Assembly (NCBI GenBank): GCA_016196565.1
Contig: JACPXK010000009.1
Coordinates: 1-62,815 of the forward strand
Direction: 5' to 3'
DNA: 62,815 nucleotides
DNA from: Candidatus Omnitrophota bacterium
Lineage (GTDB): Bacteria; Omnitrophota; Omnitrophia; Omnitrophales; Aquincolibacteriaceae
In this document: positions 40,901 to 43,900 of the stretch, one piece after another
How positions within the stretch are numbered: the first letter of the stretch is position 1
Layout: each line of letters opens with the position of its first letter
Notes under the pieces: generated by a model
Databases searched by the model: none
Told to the model about the DNA's origin: nothing
What the model saw: only the letters and a program-made list of their open reading frames with translations
Position numbers and translations under genes: made by a program

Positions 40901-43900
40901 AAGCCGGATAGAAGGCGATCCATTTTTATTGCGTTCCAGCCCTTTGCGGGAAGCCCTTTCGGAGCCGAGATGGAACAGCGTCCGGCTGTATTACAGCGTC
41001 ATTTTCTGGAAAGATCCGGCCCGGACCCCTTGGGTAGTACGCAATGACGAAATAAAAAGTTTTACGGAGGCCATTGATCAAAACTTAGTGGCCAGGATTA
41101 TTGACACAGAATCCTTGGCCCCTGGCTCTCGTTCCGAAACGCGGCAGCCCAATCAAACAAAACGGGCAGTGGAAGAAAAAGGAAGGTACGCAGAGGTTTT
41201 TGAGCTGTTCAGGCGGACGTCTCGAAATGCGGGAAATATGGATGAGCTTGTCCAAGACCTGCAGGAGCCGCTGCAAAAGTTAATAAGAGCCGCGGCCTAT
41301 AATCCCGACTTTAGAATGCTGGCCAGAACTTTAGAAGTTCTGGTCCGTGACATCACAAAAGTTGGCGGTAAGCGAAAAGTCCATTTGGCTTTTCCTAGTC
41401 CCCAGGCGATTCAGTGGCTGGACAAGTTCAAAGAGCTTATCAGTGAATACGATTATGAGCCTTTTACCCCTCTCAAAGGAATTTATGTTGATCTTCAAAA
41501 TAGTTTGGGGGTCCGTGCGAGAGGCAAATCAAAAAATGGCCAGCGATCCGGCACAAAGGGGGAAAATAAAAATTCTAATAGAGTTTTAAAAAATAAAACA
41601 AATGCCGGGGACCCGTGGGAGGATTTATCCGAGCTTTATGCCGAGTTGGAAATTTTTTATGATTATAAAGCCGGTAAAGACGGAAAATACCGCAAATTCA
41701 CGAAAGAAAGATTTAAAAAGTTTAATCATCTGATGAAGCATTGGCCTTTGGCCGTTGAAATGATTGAAATCGAAGAAGGATTAAGTGTGGCTGATTTCGC
41801 GCAAGCTATTCTTGGCTGGGCTTTGCGTTATCAGAAAGAAGTATTGCGGCGGTATAGGAGAGGGGCCTATCCTGAAGTCGTGGTAAATCTTTTAAAACTG
41901 TTCCAGGAATATCATTCTGAGAATAAAGATTTCATCGCTGCCCTTGAACTGAAATCGGTCAAGAAGTCCGATCTCTCAGGCCGGTCAGAACTGAGAAGTG
42001 AAAATATTCAAGAAGCTCAAAGACAACGAGAGCTATTTCGAAATTATGTGATCAGCAGTTATGTCCGCATACGGAATCTTGAGGGGGGGGCCGAAGAGCC
42101 GCCATATCCGGAAGAATTCGAAGCGCTGCTTCATTTGATTGACAGCTACGGAGAAGAATTTTTGGAATGGAATCCGTTTTATGATCAAAATACAGACGAC
42201 CCCATGAATGCGCCTTCTCTTTCCTGGCTTTTAAGGGTGATGGAGAAACCGATGGATTTGCCGGATTCATTTTATCTCTTTCCATATTTGGCGGTGGATA
42301 GTTTAAAAAGACAAAGGCAAACATCTTCTTGGTTGAAAGCCGAGCCGATTATCCGGCAGCACATACGGTTTGGGATACTGGATGATTTAGCGGTTTATGC
42401 TGAAGCATGGATAAAAACCCACGAAAGCGGAGAGAAATTTTTTGAAATCGAACATAGGGCAAAACAATGGCTGCAGAGTTTTTATAAATACCTTTATGAA
42501 AAGCATCTTCCTTTGACCTCCCTTCAGCTAATTTACAAGACTTACTGGAAGGCCAGTGAAGAATTTAATAAAACCGATCTCATTAATATTTGGAACGATT
42601 TGTACAGCGAAGAAATCAAGGCGATTACGGGATGTAAAATTCTCATGCATCCTGATTCGAAAAAGGCAGATCATGTTGTGATTTCAGTCTCGCAAGATTC
42701 TAATTTGAATTCCGAATTTGGCGATTTTACTACCAAACCCATTCCTCTTTTTTCCCGCACAAAGAGCGAAGAAGATTTTGCCGATTTTCTTAATGATTTT
42801 ATCGAAGATGCGATTTTGGGAGCCAGCGAAGCCACCTGGCATGCCGAGTTTCAAAACTTAAAAGTAATTCATGATTTCCGTTTGGCCGTGTCATGGCTTT
42901 CCACCATTCTCCTGATTGCTTCACCGGCCTTGTTCTTTTTGCCCGTTGTGGGGCTCATTCAAAAAATAATTTTGGTGTTGGTCGAAATTGTCCTGGTCCT
43001 TATCACGGTCGGTTTTTGGCTTACTCGAAGCTGGGCGCGAAAAAGAGTGATCCTAAGAGTTCGAGAATTCATTCATGAAATCAATCGTAGAAATCCGGCC
43101 CGCTCCGAAACGCGGCAGAAAAGAAAGGACGTCAAAAATATTTCCGAAGTTTTGAAATATACCCAGAATTTTGTGGGCAAAGAAGGGAAAATTATTTTTG
43201 TCGAGCACCGTCCCGCAGTCCGCGAAAATGGAGTCGAGGCGCTCAAAAATTTGGGTTTTAACAATGTGCTCGGGATTCAACATATCAATCAATTGAGATC
43301 AGCCTCTGCGTCAAAAGCTAAAGACCCAATCAAGGTGGTAGTTGTTATCGGAAGCCATTATCAAAGGGATCCAAGAACCTATCATATTCTATTGGATTTG
43401 CCTTTTGATAGTTCGTCCTTAAATGCGGGAAAAATAGCTGAAATTTTTAAAGAACGCTTAGCCCGGTGGCATGCAGGCCAAGCGGACTATTACAATTTGG
43501 AGATAAAAATCCTTAAAGCTTTATTTGCCTCTGGGACCCTCGATAGCAAATCTCTTTACGAGACAGTGCTTAACTGGAGTGATAGAGTGCGGAGCCGGGC
43601 AAGAATTCTTGAACGGATTGGCCTGGTTGAAATTATAAAAGACCGTAAAGAAAAATCCCTTCGTATCGAAGGAGAGCGGCCTCATGATAAAAAGGGCACT
43701 TTTTATTCTAATCAATATGCCTTAACCGACGATGGCAGACAATTTGTTTCTGATTTTCAAGACGACCTTCCCGCCATGCAGCAAAAATTGCAGAATTTAC
43801 GCCGGGAAGCCGGAATAAAAAACCGTGTGACCAATAATCCCCCTTCGCTTACGCGAAGAAGGCGCATCGCGGTTTTAAAGTTGTTGGATGGTAGCAGCCC